This document shows positions 51,558-60,913 of a stretch of DNA of 64,000 nucleotides, one piece after another (the stretch's first letter is position 1; every line of letters starts with the position of its first letter). This DNA is from Bacillus mycoides. GTDB taxonomy: Bacteria; Bacillota; Bacilli; Bacillales; Bacillaceae_G. The stretch lies in the NCBI RefSeq assembly GCF_018742245.1, contig NZ_CP036132.1:1545001-1609000 (forward strand), in the 5' to 3' direction. The translations under genes were made by a program, and so were the position numbers. A model generated the notes under the pieces. It searched no databases. It was given only the letters and a program-made list of their open reading frames with translations, and was not told the origin of the DNA.

Positions 51558-52811
51558 ATGTTGAAAAAAAGAATATCGTTATTATTAATTTTAGCTATTT
51601 CTTTTGCAATGCTGCTTTCTGCTTGCGGGAACAGTGAGAAATCTTCTAGTCAAGGTAAAAGTGGGGAGAAGGTATTACGGTTTGCTACATGGGATACTGG
51701 AGAGAGTCTCAAATACCAACAAGATATTGCGAAAAAGTTTGAAAAGGCGAATCCAGGAGTGAAAGTGCAAGTTGAAGCATATGCTGACGGGTTTGAGGAT
51801 AAGCTGGCTGCTTCTTTCGGAGCAAAAAATCCCCCTGATGTCATGTATATGTGGAATTATCCAGATTACTATAAATCTCTGGAGCCACTTGATGACTACG
51901 TAAATAAAGACAGTAGTTTTAAAACAACTTTTGATGATTTTTATACGAATATTCTAAACTATCATAAATTTAAAAATACTACCTATGGATTTCCAATTGG
52001 TTTTACTACTCGCGTCATTTATTACAATAAAAAACTTTTCCAAGAAGCAGGGGTACCTCTTCCGACTTCTGGTTGGACTTGGGAGCAGTTCAGTGATGCA
52101 GCGAAAAAGTTATCCAATCCTGAAAAGAAACAATATGGGTTTGTTCTCTCTTCCAAAAAAAATTCATATGCATTCCAAGAATATGTATGGAGTAATGGGA
52201 GTAGTTTCATTAGTCCTGATGGCAAAAAGGTAGATGGATATATGAATAGTTCAAAAACACAAGAAATCCTTAATGGCTTTCAACATATGATTGATGAAAA
52301 TAGTGCTATTGTGTCTGATAAAGTCACTGAAAGTTTCAAATCAGGGAAAATCGCTATGATCGAGAACGGCATTTGGCCTTTAGAAGATTTTAAAAAGGCT
52401 GGCATGGATTTTGGAACTGCAGAAATTCCATCCTTTCATGGACAACCTTCAAAGGGTGTTATCCATTCTGCAGGAATTGCAATGGCCAAAGACTCTAAAG
52501 AAAAAGATCTAGCCTGGAAATTTATCAAATACTTTGTATCAGCAGAAGCAGCAAAAATGAGAAAGACTGATATGCCAGTACTTAAGAGTGTGGTTTCCGA
52601 ACAAAGTCATAAAAATGATCAGTTATTAAGTACATTCTATACTATGCTTGAAAGATCATCAGATACTCCGGGCTTTTTACTTACAAACAAATGGACAGAA
52701 GTTGACAAAAAACTAGATTATGCAATTAGCAGTGTATTATTAGGGCAAAATTCAGCAGATAAAGCCTTGAATGAAGCGGTTAAATTAACAGAGCCTGCAC
52801 TAAAAAAATAG
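51558..52811 (+). CDS. Sugar ABC transporter substrate-binding lipoprotein (MsmE-like)
   Basis: 417 residues. Signal peptide with lipobox LLSAC (Cys 23), so anchored outside the membrane. The mature part is a family-1 extracellular solute-binding protein (KVLRFATWDTGESLKYQQDI near 37-56; GFPIGFTTRVIYYNKKLFQEAG near 143-164). It captures the sugar, most likely an alpha-galactoside given the downstream galactosidases. Start ATG 51558 chosen for the GATAGGGGGAT site and clean signal peptide. First gene of the operon after the LacI gene. Confidence 0.9.
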   Translation: MLKKRISLLLILAISFAMLLSACGNSEKSSSQGKSGEKVLRFATWDTGESLKYQQDIAKKFEKANPGVKVQVEAYADGFEDKLAASFGAKNPPDVMYMWNYPDYYKSLEPLDDYVNKDSSFKTTFDDFYTNILNYHKFKNTTYGFPIGFTTRVIYYNKKLFQEAGVPLPTSGWTWEQFSDAAKKLSNPEKKQYGFVLSSKKNSYAFQEYVWSNGSSFISPDGKKVDGYMNSSKTQEILNGFQHMIDENSAIVSDKVTESFKSGKIAMIENGIWPLEDFKKAGMDFGTAEIPSFHGQPSKGVIHSAGIAMAKDSKEKDLAWKFIKYFVSAEAAKMRKTDMPVLKSVVSEQSHKNDQLLSTFYTMLERSSDTPGFLLTNKWTEVDKKLDYAISSVLLGQNSADKALNEAVKLTEPALKK

Positions 52812-52837
52812 TTTAAGAGAAAGAAGGGGATCATTTC

Positions 52838-53797
52838 ATGATTATAAAAACTGAAAATAAAATAACTCAAACGGTTCCCGAACGACCCATATCCATTCTA
52901 TCAAAGATTAGATGGGGAGACCTTACTCCCTATCTATTCATTTCTCCTTGGATCATTGGTTTCATCTGTTTTACGTTCGGACCCTTGATTTTTTCTCTTA
53001 TCATAAGCTTTTTTGATTGGCCTACTGTTGGAACCCCAACGTTTATTGGTTTCAAAAATTATGTTGATATGTTTACAAATGATCCAGTGTTTTGGCAATC
53101 TTTAGGAGTTACCTTTAAGTTTGCTGCTATTTTAGTACCGTTAAACATCGGTATTGCTCTCTTGCTAGCTATATTATTAAATCAAAAAGTAAAATGGCTT
53201 TCAGGCTATAGAACGATATTCTATCTTCCTACGGTTGTTTCGGGAGTAGCCCTTTCAATGATTTGGTCATGGATGTACGACGGAGAATACGGTTTACTAA
53301 ACTATCTACTATCATTAATAGGCATTAATGGACCAAACTGGCTAAATGATCCAACCTGGTCACTTTTTGCCATCGTGTTTGCAGGTATTTGGGGGCAAGG
53401 GACTATGATGCTGATATTCTTAGCCGGTTTAAAAAATATACCGAAAGACCTATATGAAGCTGCAGATATAGATGGTGCAAGTAAATGGCACAAGTTCAGT
53501 AAAATAACACTTCCGATGCTGAGTCCAACCATTCTGTTTAATGTCATTACTGCTATCATTTCAGCATTTCAACAGTTAACACTCGCGCTTGTTCTAACAG
53601 GTGGAGGGCCTTTAAGAAAGACGTATTTCTATGCGATGTATGTTTATGAAAATGCTTTCAAGTATTTTAAAATGGGTTATGCATCCGCAAATGCTTGGTT
53701 TATGTTCTTAATTATTTTGGCTCTGACATTACTGGTTTTCAAATCGTCTAATACTTTGGTTTACTATGAAAATGAGATGAAAAAGAAACAAAAATAG
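52838..53797 (+). CDS. Sugar ABC transporter permease (MsmF-like)
   Basis: 319 residues with six core helices and the binding-protein-dependent permease EAA loop, DLYEAADIDGASKWHKFSKI near 205-224, that contacts the ATPase. Pairs with the next permease. AAGAAGGGGATC precedes the ATG. Confidence 0.92.
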   Translation: MIIKTENKITQTVPERPISILSKIRWGDLTPYLFISPWIIGFICFTFGPLIFSLIISFFDWPTVGTPTFIGFKNYVDMFTNDPVFWQSLGVTFKFAAILVPLNIGIALLLAILLNQKVKWLSGYRTIFYLPTVVSGVALSMIWSWMYDGEYGLLNYLLSLIGINGPNWLNDPTWSLFAIVFAGIWGQGTMMLIFLAGLKNIPKDLYEAADIDGASKWHKFSKITLPMLSPTILFNVITAIISAFQQLTLALVLTGGGPLRKTYFYAMYVYENAFKYFKMGYASANAWFMFLIILALTLLVFKSSNTLVYYENEMKKKQK

Positions 53798-53812
53798 GAA
53801 AGGAGGAATATG

Positions 53813-54640
53813 ATGATTACGAGAAGTATAACAACGAAGGTTATTGTACATACAATACTGATTATTTTTTGTTTATTTTTTATCGCACCATTTCTTTGGA
53901 TGTTCATTACAGCTGTAAAAACCCCTGCTGAGACATTTGTTTTTCCTCCGAAACTAATTCCGTCTCAGTTTGAATTTAGTAATTTTTATAAAGCCTGGAC
54001 TGTTTTACCTTTTACAACATTTCTGAAAAATTCTTTGATTGTTACAGGATTAGGCATCATTGGACAACTATTATCATCTTCTTTAGTAGCTTATGGATTT
54101 GCCAGATTCAATTTTAAAGGAAGGGACATTCTTTTTCTAATTTTACTAGCAGGAATGATGATTCCCTGGGATGTAACTGCAATTCCCTTATATATGGAAT
54201 TTAATCAGTTGGGCTGGATTAATACTTTAAAACCACTGATTGTTCCTAACTTTTTTGGATCACCCTATTTCATTTTTTTACTTCGCCAATTTTTATTAGG
54301 AGTTCCGAAAGAAATGGAAGAAGCAGCGCTCATAGACGGGGCGAACCATTTTCAAATTTTTTATCGGATATTCATTCCGTTAATGGCTCCAGTATTGGTG
54401 GTTGTCGGTGTGTTTCAAATGTTAGGCTCATGGAATGATTATTTAGGACCATTAATTTTTCTGAACGATCAAAGTAAATACACCTTAACGTTGGGACTCA
54501 TGCAATTCAAAGGGATGTTTGGAGTTGATATGACTTCTATCATGGCTTCGACTCTATTAATTTGTATTCCTCCCATTATAGTATTTTTTATAGCACAGCG
54601 CTTTATCCTGGATGGCGTTCAAAATACAGGTATCAAATAA
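53813..54640 (+). CDS. Sugar ABC transporter permease (MsmG-like)
   Basis: 275 residues, six helices, with the EAA loop EMEEAALIDGANHFQIFYRI near 168-187. Of two adjacent ATGs (53810 and 53813), the second lies six bases after AGGAGG and fits better. With the previous gene it forms the heterodimeric channel. No ATPase gene is present in the cluster, so a shared MsmX-type ATPase must power it. Confidence 0.92.
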   Translation: MITRSITTKVIVHTILIIFCLFFIAPFLWMFITAVKTPAETFVFPPKLIPSQFEFSNFYKAWTVLPFTTFLKNSLIVTGLGIIGQLLSSSLVAYGFARFNFKGRDILFLILLAGMMIPWDVTAIPLYMEFNQLGWINTLKPLIVPNFFGSPYFIFLLRQFLLGVPKEMEEAALIDGANHFQIFYRIFIPLMAPVLVVVGVFQMLGSWNDYLGPLIFLNDQSKYTLTLGLMQFKGMFGVDMTSIMASTLLICIPPIIVFFIAQRFILDGVQNTGIK

Positions 54641-54688
54641 TGTTTATTTCCTACCTGATCAAGGAAGACAGAAAGGAGGAAGTGGGCC

Positions 54689-55291
54689 GTGATCGCAAGG
54701 ATTTATCATTTATTAGAATGGATTATGAAATTGTTATGTCTTAATTTGTTGTGGATTGGATTTACATTGATTGGTTTTGGGGTGTTTGGATTATTCCCAT
54801 CGACTGTTGCTATGTTCCAATTAATAATGGATTTGATCAATAAAAAGGATACAAAAATGGTAACAACTTTTTGGAATTCCTATCAATCTAATTTTAAAAA
54901 ATCGAACAAAATGGGTTTTGTCATCGTTTTAATAGGATCGATACTTATGACGGATCTTTATTTTTTTCAAATGTATGACACCTTGGTAAGTAGGGTTCTT
55001 TCCCTTATGAGTTTGTCAATGCTTTTATTTTATGTAGTGAATTTACTCTATATTATTCAGACATTTAATCATTTTGAAGTAAAAACATTTCATTATTTTA
55101 AATATGCCACATTAATAGGTATAGCAAATCCGATAAAAACGATCATGATCATCATCACTCTCATTCTGATGTCACTTCTTTTTTTAATATATCCAGGTCT
55201 ATTATTCATGTTTGGTGGTAGTGGTATTGCACTAGTCATCGTATTGTTTACAAAAAATATTTTTGCTCGCTTAAAAGGTGTAGCTCTATAA
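54689..55291 (+). CDS. DUF624 membrane protein (YesL type)
   Basis: 200 residues with about five helices. Starts at GTG 54689 behind AAAGGAGGAAG. DUF624/YesL proteins often sit in plant-saccharide uptake operons (for example yesLMNOPQ of B. subtilis), next to ABC permeases, as here. Role unknown, possibly an accessory of the importer. Overlapping shorter frames are shadows. Confidence 0.82.
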   Translation: MIARIYHLLEWIMKLLCLNLLWIGFTLIGFGVFGLFPSTVAMFQLIMDLINKKDTKMVTTFWNSYQSNFKKSNKMGFVIVLIGSILMTDLYFFQMYDTLVSRVLSLMSLSMLLFYVVNLLYIIQTFNHFEVKTFHYFKYATLIGIANPIKTIMIIITLILMSLLFLIYPGLLFMFGGSGIALVIVLFTKNIFARLKGVAL

Positions 55292-55328
55292 TTCAATATT
55301 CTAAAAAAGAAAAAGAGGAGGAGAGGCT

Positions 55329-57092
55329 ATGATCACACAAAAGGTAAACATTGAGGCCATTCATGAAGAGAGTGTCAAAGTCAAAATTGACCAAAGAGAA
55401 GAAAATGGAGTTTTATTTGTTCATATTCATATAGGGTCAGAACAACCCATTCAATTCCCAAAAGTTAATTTAGTTTGGCATCACCCAATTGTTGATATTC
55501 AATCATATTGGCATCCAGGATCCTCCCGTAGTAAAAGTTTCGGTGTGGATTGGGATGGAGGTTTTTCTTCTAAAGCAACAGTATTAGCCCCGGTTGGCTG
55601 TTTCTATAATCAAGAAGGACAAAACAGGCTGGCTGTAGCATATTCCAATGCGATGGATACTGTTAATTTTAATTTGGGCGTCCACGAAGAAACTGGAACG
55701 ATGAAAGCGCAAATCACATTATTTACAGAGCCATCCAAAGTTCAATCATCCTATGATGGAGTGATTCGAGTCGATATGAGGGATATTCCTTATTATCAAG
55801 CAATCCAAGATATTTCCGTGTGGTATGAGGAAATGGATGGATATGGGCCATCCTTTGTTCCAGAAACTGCGAAGCTTCCTATGTATTCGACATGGTATAG
55901 CTTCCATCAGGACATATCTGATGATGAAATCGAGAAACAATGTGAGATTGCGAAACAGTTAGGTTGTGGGGCTGTTATCGTTGACGATGGCTGGCAGACA
56001 GAAGATGATCATCGTGGTTATGCTTATTGTGGAGATTGGGAAGTGTCTCCTAAAAGAATTGTGGGCATGAGGGAACATGTTGAGAGGGTACATGATTTGG
56101 GGATGAAATATTTATTGTGGTATAGTGTACCATTTGTGGGAATCTATTCAAAGACATGGGAGCGATTCCGAAGTAAAATTTTATATTTCAGTGATAATCT
56201 CCAAGCAGGAGTTTTGGATCCACGTTACCCAGAAGTCAGGGAATATTTGATATCCACTTACGAAAAAGCTCTGAAAGAGTGGAATCTAGACGGATTTAAA
56301 TTTGATTTTATTGATTTATTTGATTTAAATCGAGCGAAGGGACAAGCAATTCAATTTGATCCAGAACGGGATTATGAATCCGTACAGGAAGCGGTGGATC
56401 GTCTATTTACTGATATTATGGAAAGTTTAAAATTAATTAAGCCATCCATTATGGTTGAATTCAGACAAAGATATATCGGACCTTATATGAGGAAATATGG
56501 AAATATTTTCAGGGTAGGAGATTGCCCGAATGATGCAATTACAAACCGTGTTGGTATTATGGATCTACGCTTGCTATCAGGAAACACTGCTGTTCATTCC
56601 GATATGATTATGTGGAGTCCAGAAGATACGACTGAAAATGCGGCACTGCAATTAATCAATGTTATTTTTGGTGTACCGCAATTTTCCATGCGTTTTGAAA
56701 AATTAAATAAAGATCATTTTGAAATGGCAAAGTTTTGGCTAAGGTTTTCGAAAAAATACCAAGACGTATTATTAAATGGTGATTTAAAGCCTACTGCACC
56801 AGAATTACTTTATCCGATAGTAGAAACTGTGAATGACTCAACCAGACTAATCGCCATTTACGCAGATGTTTGTATTAAGACTGGTACCAATATTCCCGAG
56901 GAATTTATTATTGTAAATGGCACTTTAAACGAGGAGTTCATCCTAGATTTAGAAACAGATCTTTTCAATATAACAATTGAGACATACAGCTGCACTGGCA
57001 AATTAATCCGAAAACATAAAACCGATCTATCCAAAGGGTTACATAGGATGGAGACAGAGAAATCTGGAGTTCTAATTTTTAGAAAAGCCTAA
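55329..57092 (+). CDS. GH36-like alpha-galactosidase (cytoplasmic)
   Basis: 587 residues of clan GH-D. After an N-terminal beta-sandwich (about 1-165) comes a TIM barrel starting PMYSTWYSFHQDISDDEIEKQ. The predicted nucleophile is Asp 326 (LDGFKFDFIDLF), the acid/base Asp 398 (FRVGDCPND), and VIVDDGWQTED near 220-230 carries substrate-binding acids. No signal peptide, so it acts on imported sugar, removing terminal alpha-1,6-galactose from melibiose or raffinose-type sugars. Shorter than typical ~730-residue GH36 enzymes. AAAGAGGAGGAGAGG gives the ribosome site. A second, unrelated alpha-galactosidase follows. Confidence 0.85.
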   Translation: MITQKVNIEAIHEESVKVKIDQREENGVLFVHIHIGSEQPIQFPKVNLVWHHPIVDIQSYWHPGSSRSKSFGVDWDGGFSSKATVLAPVGCFYNQEGQNRLAVAYSNAMDTVNFNLGVHEETGTMKAQITLFTEPSKVQSSYDGVIRVDMRDIPYYQAIQDISVWYEEMDGYGPSFVPETAKLPMYSTWYSFHQDISDDEIEKQCEIAKQLGCGAVIVDDGWQTEDDHRGYAYCGDWEVSPKRIVGMREHVERVHDLGMKYLLWYSVPFVGIYSKTWERFRSKILYFSDNLQAGVLDPRYPEVREYLISTYEKALKEWNLDGFKFDFIDLFDLNRAKGQAIQFDPERDYESVQEAVDRLFTDIMESLKLIKPSIMVEFRQRYIGPYMRKYGNIFRVGDCPNDAITNRVGIMDLRLLSGNTAVHSDMIMWSPEDTTENAALQLINVIFGVPQFSMRFEKLNKDHFEMAKFWLRFSKKYQDVLLNGDLKPTAPELLYPIVETVNDSTRLIAIYADVCIKTGTNIPEEFIIVNGTLNEEFILDLETDLFNITIETYSCTGKLIRKHKTDLSKGLHRMETEKSGVLIFRKA

Positions 57093-57254
57093 ATCGGATT
57101 ATGGCTTCATGTTAATGAATGCTGGTATTCAACTAGAACAAACTGTTTTTAGGAACACTGCAATGGGACGATTTTTTCCACGAATTTTTATTCTAAAAAG
57201 CCGATCCTAGTTGCTATAGATAATAAATAAAAATGGTTCATAAGGAGGATAAAA

Positions 57255-58583
57255 ATGTCAAAGATTACTTTTATAGGTGCAGGTAGCACGGTATTTGCGA
57301 AAAATGTTCTTGGTGATTGTATGCTTGTTCCAGCGTTAGAGGGATTTGAATTCGCACTATATGACATTGATTTGCAAAGGTTAAAAGATTCCGAGAATAT
57401 GTTGACCAACTTGAAAGAAAGCTTGAATAAAAATATTCAAATTAAAGCCTATTTAGATCGAAAGGAAGCGCTTAAGGACGCAAAATACGTCATTAATGCC
57501 ATTCAAGTGGGTGGTTATAAGCCAAGCACAGTGATTGATTTTGAAATTCCTAAGAAATATGGTTTACGGCAGACGATTGCTGACACGGTAGGGATAGGCG
57601 GTATCTTTCGTAATCTCCGAACCATTCCTGTGCTGCTAGATTTTGCAAAGGACATGGAAGAGGTTTGTCCTAATGCCCTCTTTCTAAATTACACCAATCC
57701 TATGGCGGTATTAACAGGCGTGATGAATCGTTTTACATCAATTAAAACAGTGGGTCTATGTCACAGCGTTCAAAGTTGTACAAGCGAACTATTCAAATCA
57801 TTGGGCATGGATTCTGAAGGTGTTCAAGAAAAGATTGCAGGAATTAACCATATGGCATGGCTATTGGAAGTAACAAGAAATGGTGAGAATCTCTATCCAG
57901 AAATTAAAAGAAGGGCAAGAGAAAAGCAAAAAATAAAACATCATGACATGGTGAGATTTGAATTGATGGATAAGTTTGGATATTATGTGACCGAATCATC
58001 TGAGCATAACGCCGAGTATCATCCGTACTTTATCAAATCTAGATATCCGGAGTTAATCGAAAAATACAATATTCCCCTTGATGAATATCCACGCCGTTGT
58101 GAACAGCAAATCAAGAGGTGGGAAACCATGCGGGAGGAATTAGTCAATAATAAGGCATTAGACCATGTACGCTCAAAAGAATATGGTTCAGGTATCATTG
58201 AAGCCATTGAAACGAATATCCCATTTAAATTTAATGGAAATATACTAAATACCGGAAGATTGATTAGCAACTTACCTGAAAAAGCCTGTGTGGAAGTTAC
58301 GTGTATAGCAGATCGAAGTGGCATAACTCCAACGTATGTTGGAGATCTCCCTGAGCAGCTTGCTGCATTAAACCGTACCAATATTAATACGCAGCTGCTA
58401 ACCATTGAAGCCGCCATTACACGTAAACGAGAATATATTTACCAGGCGGCGATGCTAGATCCCCACACGGCCGCAGAATTGTCATTGGATGATATTGTTT
58501 CCCTTTGTGATGATTTAATAGAGGCACATGGAGAGTGGCTTCCAGAATTTAAGAAAAAAGAGGAGATTGCCTTCAACTTGTAG
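57255..58583 (+). CDS. melA: GH4 family alpha-galactosidase MelA
   Basis: 442 residues of GH4, a family that uses NAD+ and Mn2+ in a redox-elimination mechanism. Marks: Rossmann GAGS motif (8-11), [16 protein letters not shown] near 113-128, NPMAVLTG near 149, CHSVQ near 174 and [11 protein letters not shown] near 196-206. Cys and His in the CHS and GINH motifs bind Mn2+. The [20 protein letters not shown] and GEWLPEF ends match MelA rather than phospho-glucosidases. Cytosolic, hydrolyses melibiose to glucose and galactose. It follows the GH36 gene after a 162-base gap that has no clear promoter and holds no ORF; AAGGAGGAT precedes the ATG. Confidence 0.9.
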   Translation: MSKITFIGAGSTVFAKNVLGDCMLVPALEGFEFALYDIDLQRLKDSENMLTNLKESLNKNIQIKAYLDRKEALKDAKYVINAIQVGGYKPSTVIDFEIPKKYGLRQTIADTVGIGGIFRNLRTIPVLLDFAKDMEEVCPNALFLNYTNPMAVLTGVMNRFTSIKTVGLCHSVQSCTSELFKSLGMDSEGVQEKIAGINHMAWLLEVTRNGENLYPEIKRRAREKQKIKHHDMVRFELMDKFGYYVTESSEHNAEYHPYFIKSRYPELIEKYNIPLDEYPRRCEQQIKRWETMREELVNNKALDHVRSKEYGSGIIEAIETNIPFKFNGNILNTGRLISNLPEKACVEVTCIADRSGITPTYVGDLPEQLAALNRTNINTQLLTIEAAITRKREYIYQAAMLDPHTAAELSLDDIVSLCDDLIEAHGEWLPEFKKKEEIAFNL

Positions 58584-58666
58584 GATTTTATTTTAATCAA
58601 GTAAAACAACGTACAAAGCTATATCAATCATAAATGATTTTTCCTGCTATCAGCAGTTACGATCTC

Positions 58667-58693
58667 GAAACTACTAAAAGTAGTTTCTATTTT
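58667..58693 (+). terminator. Possible terminator after melA
   Basis: GAAACTACT (58667-58675) and AGTAGTTTC (58679-58687) form a perfect 9-bp stem with a 3-base loop, followed by TATTTT. It lies 84 bases beyond the melA stop. Confidence 0.5.
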
Positions 58694-58822
58694 GGTGAAT
58701 CACTAAGTCTTATGCATTTATGCCGCGAAAGTCCCTTGACGATGAGGGTGTAGAGGCTCGTGGTCAAGGGAACCGTGGAATAAAAAGCGTAGGACAGATT
58801 CTAGCATAGGACAAAAAGAAAA

Positions 58823-59107
58823 TTAGAGATTCTGTAACTCAATTCGATCTAATTCTTTTTGTCTATTTCTTTTAAAACGTTCTCTGTCTGAATTCCATAT
58901 ACTTAAAAGCCCGCATAAACCGGCTATTATCATTAGCCATGTAGAGAAATAATCACCATTAGCTATTAGTTTATTAAAAAAGAAGCTAATAAAACCTATG
59001 TATGCTACAGGAAGAATTCCACCTAAATAAGGGGTTTTTCGAGGTGATAAAAAGCTTTGAGTAACTATAATAATAATAACAACTATTATTCCAACTACAG
59101 GACTCAT
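58823..59107 (-). CDS. Small membrane protein
   Basis: 94 residues with three hydrophobic segments (about 3-18, 28-45 and 52-70) and a charged C-terminus rich in R and K (RERFKRNRQKELDRIELQNL). It is next to, and 2 bases after, the truncated DUF2089-like gene on the same strand, so the two were likely an operon. AAAGAAAGGAATG gives a weak ribosome site. It points against the island's transcription and probably belongs to the DNA between the mel and gal parts. Confidence 0.65.
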   Translation of the reverse strand: MSPVVGIIVVIIIIVTQSFLSPRKTPYLGGILPVAYIGFISFFFNKLIANGDYFSTWLMIIAGLCGLLSIWNSDRERFKRNRQKELDRIELQNL

Positions 59108-59109
59108 AA

Positions 59110-59307
59110 TTAAACATTCCTTTCTTTTTTATATTTTTCTATGATGATTTTAGCGACGTCTAGACTAATTCGTTCATCAATAACAAAGCCCTTAATCATA
59201 TTTACAAACTCTACATCATCTTCCTTACTATCTACTTCAATCTTTTGTATTAACCTATCTAATTTGGTACGTACTGTTGGATAAGAAACATCATACAGGT
59301 TAGACAT
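59110..59307 (-). pseudogene. DUF2089-like protein, N-terminally truncated
   Basis: 65 codons matching the C-terminal part of DUF2089-type proteins: LYDVSYPTVRTKLDRLIQKI is the HTH-like segment usually preceded by a zinc-ribbon of about 50 residues. Here the upstream part is replaced by DNA with a broken transposase (59400-59590), and no ribosome site precedes the ATG. Probably non-functional, or a residual partner of the adjacent membrane protein. Confidence 0.55.
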
Positions 59308-59399
59308 GTTTTTTTAAAGAGCCATAATTCAATATAAACTTTCGAATAAATTTTAAGGATTCCTTAAAGGACTATAAAAAAGAGAAAACTTCCGTATCG

Positions 59400-59590
59400 T
59401 AATTGTTGCCGAGACAAGCTACGAGAGGAGTTTTCGAAGGTTATCAAAATGATTACGGACTTGGGTTAATTCGTTCTTTCACGGCTTCGTTTCGCTTTGA
59501 AATTGCACGTCGTTGTCACGGTCGTGCCTTGCCAGATGTGGTACGAGAATACGACATTCCTTATACCACGTTAGAAACATGTATAGAAAA
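59400..59590 (+). pseudogene. ISL3-like transposase fragment
   Basis: A frame beginning at 59403 reads ATRGVFEGYQNDYGLG and SFRFEIARRCHGRALPDVVR, then EYDIPYTTLETCIEKI. The stretch IARRCHGRALxDVVREYDIPYTTLE resembles the N-terminal/HTH part of ISL3-family transposases as I know them. Both ends are missing. It lies between the melibiose genes and galK. Confidence 0.5.
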
Positions 59591-59726
59591 AATTAGATAC
59601 TGCTATTAGAAGTTACTTAAAATACGATATTGTGTCTAGAAATAATGATGAACTATTACAAGTGAGCCTGTGAATACTGAGCTGATTTTCTTATTTAAAA
59701 TGAATGCAAGAGAGAGGTTTATACTT

Positions 59727-60896
59727 ATGGAAAAGAAACGTGAACTAGCTTTAAAATTTGCTGAGGTATTTGGACCTCAAGAAACAACTCAATATTTTTC
59801 TCCAGGACGTATCAACTTAATCGGAGAACATACAGACTATAATGGTGGCTATGTATTCCCCGCTTCGATTACTTATGGAACATACGGAGTAGCTAGACGT
59901 CGTGAGGATGATAGAGTATTAGTTTACTCAACGAATTTTAAAGAAATTGGAGTAATTAGCTTCACGTTGAATGAACTGGATTACGATAAAAATGCGAATT
60001 GGGCAAATTATGTAAAAGGAGTTATCTTAACACTGAAAGAATCAGGTCATAAAATAGACTGTGGTTTTGAGTTGTTAGTTGAAGGGACGATTCCAAACGG
60101 AGCGGGACTTTCAAGTAGTGCTTCACTTGAATTACTTGTAGGGGTAGTATTAGAAGACTTGTACAACTTAGACGTAACGCGACTTGAATTAGTGAAAATG
60201 GGTAAAAAAGTTGAAAATGAATTCATTGGTGTAAATTCTGGTATCATGGATCAATTTTCCATTGGATTTGGCGAGAAAGACAAAGCGATTCTCCTTGATA
60301 CCAATACGTTAGAGTATGAAATGGTTCCAGTGGTTTTGGACGACTATGCTATTGTGATTATGAATACTAATAAACGTCGTGAACTAGCAGATTCAAAATA
60401 TAATGAGCGACGTGCTGAATGTGAAGAAGCACTCGCACGTCTCCAAACGAAGTTAGAGATTCATGCACTTGGAGAACTAAGCGAAGCAGAATTTGATGGA
60501 AATCAAAATCTTATTGGAGATGAAGTCCTAATTAAACGCGCGAAGCATGCAGTTTACGAAAATGAACGCACAAAAAAAGCCAAAGCAGCTCTTACTGCAG
60601 GTGATTTAGAAGAATTTGGAAAGCTATTGAATGCTTCTCATACATCTTTAAGAGATGATTATGAAGTAACCGGGATTGAATTAGATACATTGGTGGCCAC
60701 TGCGCAAAAACAAGAGGGTGTGCTTGGAGCCCGTATGACTGGAGCAGGATTTGGGGGATGCGCCATCGCATTAGTAAAAGAAAGTGAAACCCACACTTTT
60801 AAAAACAATGTTTATGATGAATATATCAAAGTTGTAGGATATGCGCCTGTCTTTTATGTGGCACACATTGGTAGTGGAACTAAAGTGATTGGATGA
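59727..60896 (+). CDS. galK: Galactokinase GalK
   Basis: 389 residues, the usual GalK size. GHMP kinase marks: galactokinase signature [19 protein letters not shown] near 26-44, ATP-loop [15 protein letters not shown] near 124-138 and [16 protein letters not shown] near 338-353. It phosphorylates galactose at C1 with ATP, the first Leloir step. ATG 59727 chosen because AGAGAGG lies nine bases upstream and the earlier frame to 59670 has none. First of three overlapping gal genes. Confidence 0.95.
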   Translation: MEKKRELALKFAEVFGPQETTQYFSPGRINLIGEHTDYNGGYVFPASITYGTYGVARRREDDRVLVYSTNFKEIGVISFTLNELDYDKNANWANYVKGVILTLKESGHKIDCGFELLVEGTIPNGAGLSSSASLELLVGVVLEDLYNLDVTRLELVKMGKKVENEFIGVNSGIMDQFSIGFGEKDKAILLDTNTLEYEMVPVVLDDYAIVIMNTNKRRELADSKYNERRAECEEALARLQTKLEIHALGELSEAEFDGNQNLIGDEVLIKRAKHAVYENERTKKAKAALTAGDLEEFGKLLNASHTSLRDDYEVTGIELDTLVATAQKQEGVLGARMTGAGFGGCAIALVKESETHTFKNNVYDEYIKVVGYAPVFYVAHIGSGTKVIG

Positions 60897-60913
60897 TGAA
60901 TGGGGTGGAAACG

